From Nocardia brasiliensis IFM 10847 (lineage in GTDB: Bacteria; Actinomycetota; Actinomycetes; Mycobacteriales; Mycobacteriaceae): a stretch of 64,000 nt of DNA. Where the stretch lies: positions 1 through 64,000 of the forward strand of contig NZ_BAUA01000005.1 in the NCBI RefSeq assembly GCF_000710915.1, in the 5' to 3' direction. The notes under the pieces were generated by a model that had not been told where the DNA came from, did not search any database, and saw only the letters and a list, made by a program, of their open reading frames with translations. Positions 61,337-64,000 of this stretch are shown in pieces; the first letter of the stretch is position 1, and each line of letters opens with the position of its first letter. The position numbers were made by a program, and so were the translations under genes.

Positions 61337-62395
61337 ATGAGTACGGTTGTCCAACCTTGTGCGCGTTGCGGTGCGCGATGGGCCGTGCAGTCGACTCCGA
61401 TGCACTGGTGCCCGCGCTGCCGCGGCGTGCTGCTGTCGCCCGCGCCGATCGACGCTCCCGCCGAACGCCGTAACTACCGGTGGGTGGCGCGCCGACCCGA
61501 TCACCGCCTGCGCAAGAGTTCCGGTGCCCGGCCCGCCGCCACCGCGACCCCGCGCTACACCCAGATCCCGCGCTGGGGTCTGCTCGACCAGCCGCCGCGG
61601 GAGCCGGCCGCTGCGGCGCTGCCGTTCGCGAAGCTGACCCGCAAGGTGCCGACCCTGCTGATCACCACCGCGGTCGTGTTCGGACTCGCGGCGCTCGCCG
61701 AGCTGCTGCGCTATCTGTTGCTGCTGCGCAACCGGACCCGGTTGATCCACCCCGCGCTGCTGTTCGCCTCCGATGCGTTCGTCGTCGGCGCCGCGCTGCT
61801 GGCCCTGCTGCTCGCGCTGATCAGTGCGCTCGCGATGGTCGGCTGGCTGATCCGGACCCGGCGAACCGTCTTCGAGCAGGCCGGTCGCGGCGAGCCGCGG
61901 TCGGTGCGCATGCTCGTGCTCGGCTGCGTCGTGCCGGTGGTCAACCTGGTGTGGCCGGGCATCTTCCTGACCGAGATCGTCACCGAGCGCGACGATCCGC
62001 GGGCGGTGCGGGCGATCCGGATCTGGTGGGCGGCCTGGGTAGTCGGCGGCCTCGTCGCGGTGGCCGCGCTGTACTGGCGGACCGCGGACTCGTTGCAGGT
62101 CAAGGCCGACGGCGTGCTGTTCACGGCATTGACCGACCTGGTCGCCGCCGCGGTCGCGCTGCTCACCCTCACCATGCTGCGCGCGATCGAGGAGCGAGAC
62201 GCGTTCGGCCACAGCCGGATCGCGCGCCGCTGGGTGATCGCCGTCGACCCGCCCGTACCGGTGATCGAACCCGTGCAGCCCGGCGGCCGCGGCGCACCCG
62301 CTACCGTCGAGCAGCCCGTCGCCGCGGACACCGAACCGCAGAACCCGCCCGACGGTGCAGTGGACCGTGAGCACGAGGAGGTTATGGCCAAGTGA
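61337..62395 (+). CDS. DUF4328 membrane protein with N-terminal zinc ribbon
   Basis: 352 residues. The N-terminal zinc ribbon uses CARC (about 8-11) and CPRC (about 25-28). A basic linker is followed by a membrane domain with about six helices (about 105-300) containing the DUF4328 features GWLIRTRRTVFEQAG and WPGIFLTEIVTERDDPRAVRAIRIWWAAWVV, then an acidic Pro-rich tail. The function is unknown. It starts 17 bases after the rhodanese gene and overlaps the next start by four. Confidence 0.84.
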   Translation: MSTVVQPCARCGARWAVQSTPMHWCPRCRGVLLSPAPIDAPAERRNYRWVARRPDHRLRKSSGARPAATATPRYTQIPRWGLLDQPPREPAAAALPFAKLTRKVPTLLITTAVVFGLAALAELLRYLLLLRNRTRLIHPALLFASDAFVVGAALLALLLALISALAMVGWLIRTRRTVFEQAGRGEPRSVRMLVLGCVVPVVNLVWPGIFLTEIVTERDDPRAVRAIRIWWAAWVVGGLVAVAALYWRTADSLQVKADGVLFTALTDLVAAAVALLTLTMLRAIEERDAFGHSRIARRWVIAVDPPVPVIEPVQPGGRGAPATVEQPVAADTEPQNPPDGAVDREHEEVMAK

Positions 62396-63159
62396 GCCAG
62401 GGCAGTCGCGCGCCGTTCGTCGTGGCGCATCGGGGCGCCTCGGCGGCGCGTCCCGAACACACGCTCGCCGCATACGAATTGGCGCTGCAGGAAGGCGCGG
62501 ACGGCGTCGAATGCGACGTCCGGCTGACCAGGGACGGGCATCTGGTGTGCGTGCACGACCGCACCGTCGACCGGACCTCGTCCGGCACCGGCCTGGTCAG
62601 CGAGATGACGTTGGACGAACTGAAGGAACTCGACTTCGGCGCGGACGGCGAACCGTCGCCGGTGCTCACGCTCAGCGAGCTGATCACCCTCGTCCTGGAC
62701 TGGCGCAGCAGGCCGACCAAACTGTTCATCGAGACCAAACATCCCGTGCGCTACGGCGCGCTGGTGGAGAACAAGCTGCTCGCCGAGCTGCAGCGGTTCG
62801 GCATCGCGACGCCCGCGTCCGCCGATCACTCCCGCGCGGTGGTGATGTCGTTCGCCGCGACCGCGGTCTGGCGGATCCGCCGCGCCGCGCCGCTGCTGCC
62901 GACCGTGCTGCTCGGTGAATCCTCCCGCTACCTCGGCGGCAGCGCCGCGACGACGGTCGGCGCGACCGCGGTCGGACCGTCGGTGAAAACGTTGCGTGAC
63001 CACCCAGAGCTGGTCGACAAGGCCGCCGCCGCCGGCCGCGCCACCTACTGCTGGACCGTGGACGACCCCGACGACGTCCGCCTCTGCGCCGACCTCGGCG
63101 TCAGCTGGGTCGCCACCAACCACCCCGGCCGCACCAAAACCCTCCTCGGCAGCGCCTGA
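62392..63159 (+). CDS. Glycerophosphodiester phosphodiesterase
   Basis: Cytosolic enzyme releasing glycerol-3-phosphate from glycerophosphodiesters, 255 residues. Catalytic His residues in VVAHRGASAARPEHTLAAYELAL and LVCVHDRTVDRTSSGTG; metal Glu/Asp in GVECDVRLTRDG and KLFIETKHP. Similar to GlpQ1/UgpQ. GTG 62392 overlaps the DUF4328 stop (GTGA), so they are probably co-translated. Confidence 0.92.
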   Translation: MSQGSRAPFVVAHRGASAARPEHTLAAYELALQEGADGVECDVRLTRDGHLVCVHDRTVDRTSSGTGLVSEMTLDELKELDFGADGEPSPVLTLSELITLVLDWRSRPTKLFIETKHPVRYGALVENKLLAELQRFGIATPASADHSRAVVMSFAATAVWRIRRAAPLLPTVLLGESSRYLGGSAATTVGATAVGPSVKTLRDHPELVDKAAAAGRATYCWTVDDPDDVRLCADLGVSWVATNHPGRTKTLLGSA

Positions 63160-63173
63160 CCGCACGCTTGGAC

Positions 63174-63551
63174 GCGCCGCGCGCTCAGTCCTGACCGCAC
63201 GCCAAACCGCCTGTGGCAGGCTGCGACCGCTCGCGGGAAAGCGCCGCGCGCTCATGCCCGTCCCACGCCAACCGCCTGTGTCGAGGTGCGACCTGCTCGC
63301 TGTGCGCCTGAGCCCGGCCGCACGCAAACCCTGCGCGGTAGCGCGTTCAACCCGAGCACGTGCACACCGTTCGCGGCACGGTGTGACTGCTTGCCAGGAA
63401 GCGCCGCCTGCTCAGGCTTGGCCGCGCGCTAACCGTGCGCGACAGTGGGTGACCGCTCGTCGGGACGCGCCGCGTGCTCAGACTCGGCCGCACGCAATCC
63501 TGCCCGGCAGTGGGTGACCGTATGTCCGGAAGCGCCTCGCGCTCAACGGGA
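63174..63551. repeat. Degenerate tandem repeat, period about 66 bases
   Basis: About six copies of a unit beginning GCGCCGCGCGCTCA and containing GGCCGCACGCAA and GTGGGTGACCGCTCG. Copies start near 63174, 63241, 63304, 63341 (poor), 63401, 63467 and 63532. The later copies agree best. No coding frame runs through the array. Confidence 0.75.
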
Positions 63552-63878
63552 TTCGGGGTGGGGACAATCGGCGGTGCCGTGCTGCTACCCCCGGGTCGAG
63601 CTCGGATGCTTGGTTGTGTGGCAGAAGGCGATTACTCATGTCGGGTGGGTCGGTCCTGTCAGAGGCGATAGCCGGTGAACCGAGCAGGTTGTATACCCCG
63701 GTGAACGGCGGTTGCCGGGGGTAGGCGGGCGGGTCGGGGCGTGCGGGGCGATCAGGGTGGCGAACCTTGTTGGATGCGTTGGTTATTCGGACGCCGGGGG
63801 CGCGGCGGTGGGCCCGGGTGGGATTCGCCGACGTGGCGCGCGGGGTGTCGGCGGGCACACCCTGTAGGTTGACCCCCC
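63552..63878. other. Gap before the DUF5926 gene
   Basis: About 330 bases with no supported gene. A TAGGTT -10-like element near 63865 would give a nearly leaderless transcript for the next gene. Confidence 0.35.
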
Positions 63879-64000
63879 GTGGGTAAGAGCAAGCGCAACA
63901 GTCCTAAGCCCGGCGGGAACCGGGCCCAGCGTCTCGCCGAGCGGAAGGCCGCGCAGGAGCAGGCGGCGCAGACCGTCACGCGTCCCTTCGAGGGGCTGGC
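63879..64000 (+). CDS. DUF5926-family protein, 5' part only
   Basis: Forty codons from GTG 63879 are visible before the right edge: a Lys/Arg/Gln-rich start MGKSKRNSPKPGGNRAQRLAERKAA and then TRPFEGLA. This basic leader followed by PFxGLA is typical of the actinobacterial DUF5926 family, which is often found next to a glycerophosphodiesterase gene. Function unknown. Confidence 0.72.
   Translation, partial: MGKSKRNSPKPGGNRAQRLAERKAAQEQAAQTVTRPFEGL

Noticed and set aside
63174..63551. CRISPR array
   Set aside because: The repeats are degenerate along the whole 66-base unit with no constant-repeat/variable-spacer pattern, and no cas gene is nearby.

Overview
The window is high-GC actinobacterial chromosome, most likely Nocardia or a close mycolic-acid relative. 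This is inferred from gene content and order: the fhaA-fhaB-pstP-rodA-pbpA-pknA block, a fused LysX, a secreted AroQ-gamma chorismate mutase, a cutinase, a LIP-family lipase, and the families DUF5313, DUF6474 and DUF5926. Several blocks here (pknA/fha, moxR/DUF58, gltBD, sodA, glycerophosphodiesterase) lie near oriC in M. tuberculosis, so the window is probably origin-proximal. No prophage, IS element, CRISPR array or rRNA was seen.

Layout. 1-7362 (minus) is the cell-wall and cell-shape signalling operon, with genes overlapping by 1-4 bases. A tRNA-Leu(CAG) at 7590-7672 is followed by a repeat-rich gene-free gap. 8469-14203 carries a secreted lipase, a divergent flavin oxidoreductase/SDR pair with two KstR-like palindromes between them, a methyltransferase and a secreted protein. 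14204-15536 is a gene-free stretch with a cluster of DnaA-box-like sites. 15537-22831 is a MoxR/DUF58/RDD/SpoIIM membrane-stress locus interrupted by a purine-deaminase-like gene. 22862-25035 is a TetR/MFS efflux pair with twin palindromic operators. 25142-29583 holds a membrane adenylate cyclase, a DUF4407 coiled-coil membrane protein and a secreted chorismate mutase. 30564-36675 is gltBD (glutamate synthase) behind a long structured leader with a five-codon upstream ORF.

37274-45308 contains a cutinase, a small exported protein, a histidine phosphatase, a small membrane protein, lysX, an S4-domain protein, rraA, two tandem DUF5313 proteins and an SRPBCC protein. 45358-48719 is a copper-handling set (YcnI, CopC, CopD, each start overlapping the previous stop, plus an unassigned membrane protein) and a DUF6474 protein. 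48884-52587 is a TM0106-type RecB-like nuclease overlapping htpG. 52736-56185 has a methyltransferase, two SDRs and a TetR. 56419-60435 has a TMEM165/GDT1 transporter under a yybP-ykoY manganese riboswitch, an unassigned protein, sodA with Gln at the metal-selectivity position, msrA and another unassigned protein. 60948-63159 is a rhodanese, a DUF4328 protein and a glycerophosphodiesterase. A degenerate tandem repeat (period about 66 bases) and the start of a DUF5926 gene close the window.

Most of the window is housekeeping. The observations most worth checking are non-coding: the gltB leader, the two DnaA-box clusters about 46 kb apart, the KstR-like sites, the manganese riboswitch near a predicted Mn-type SodA, and the repeats.
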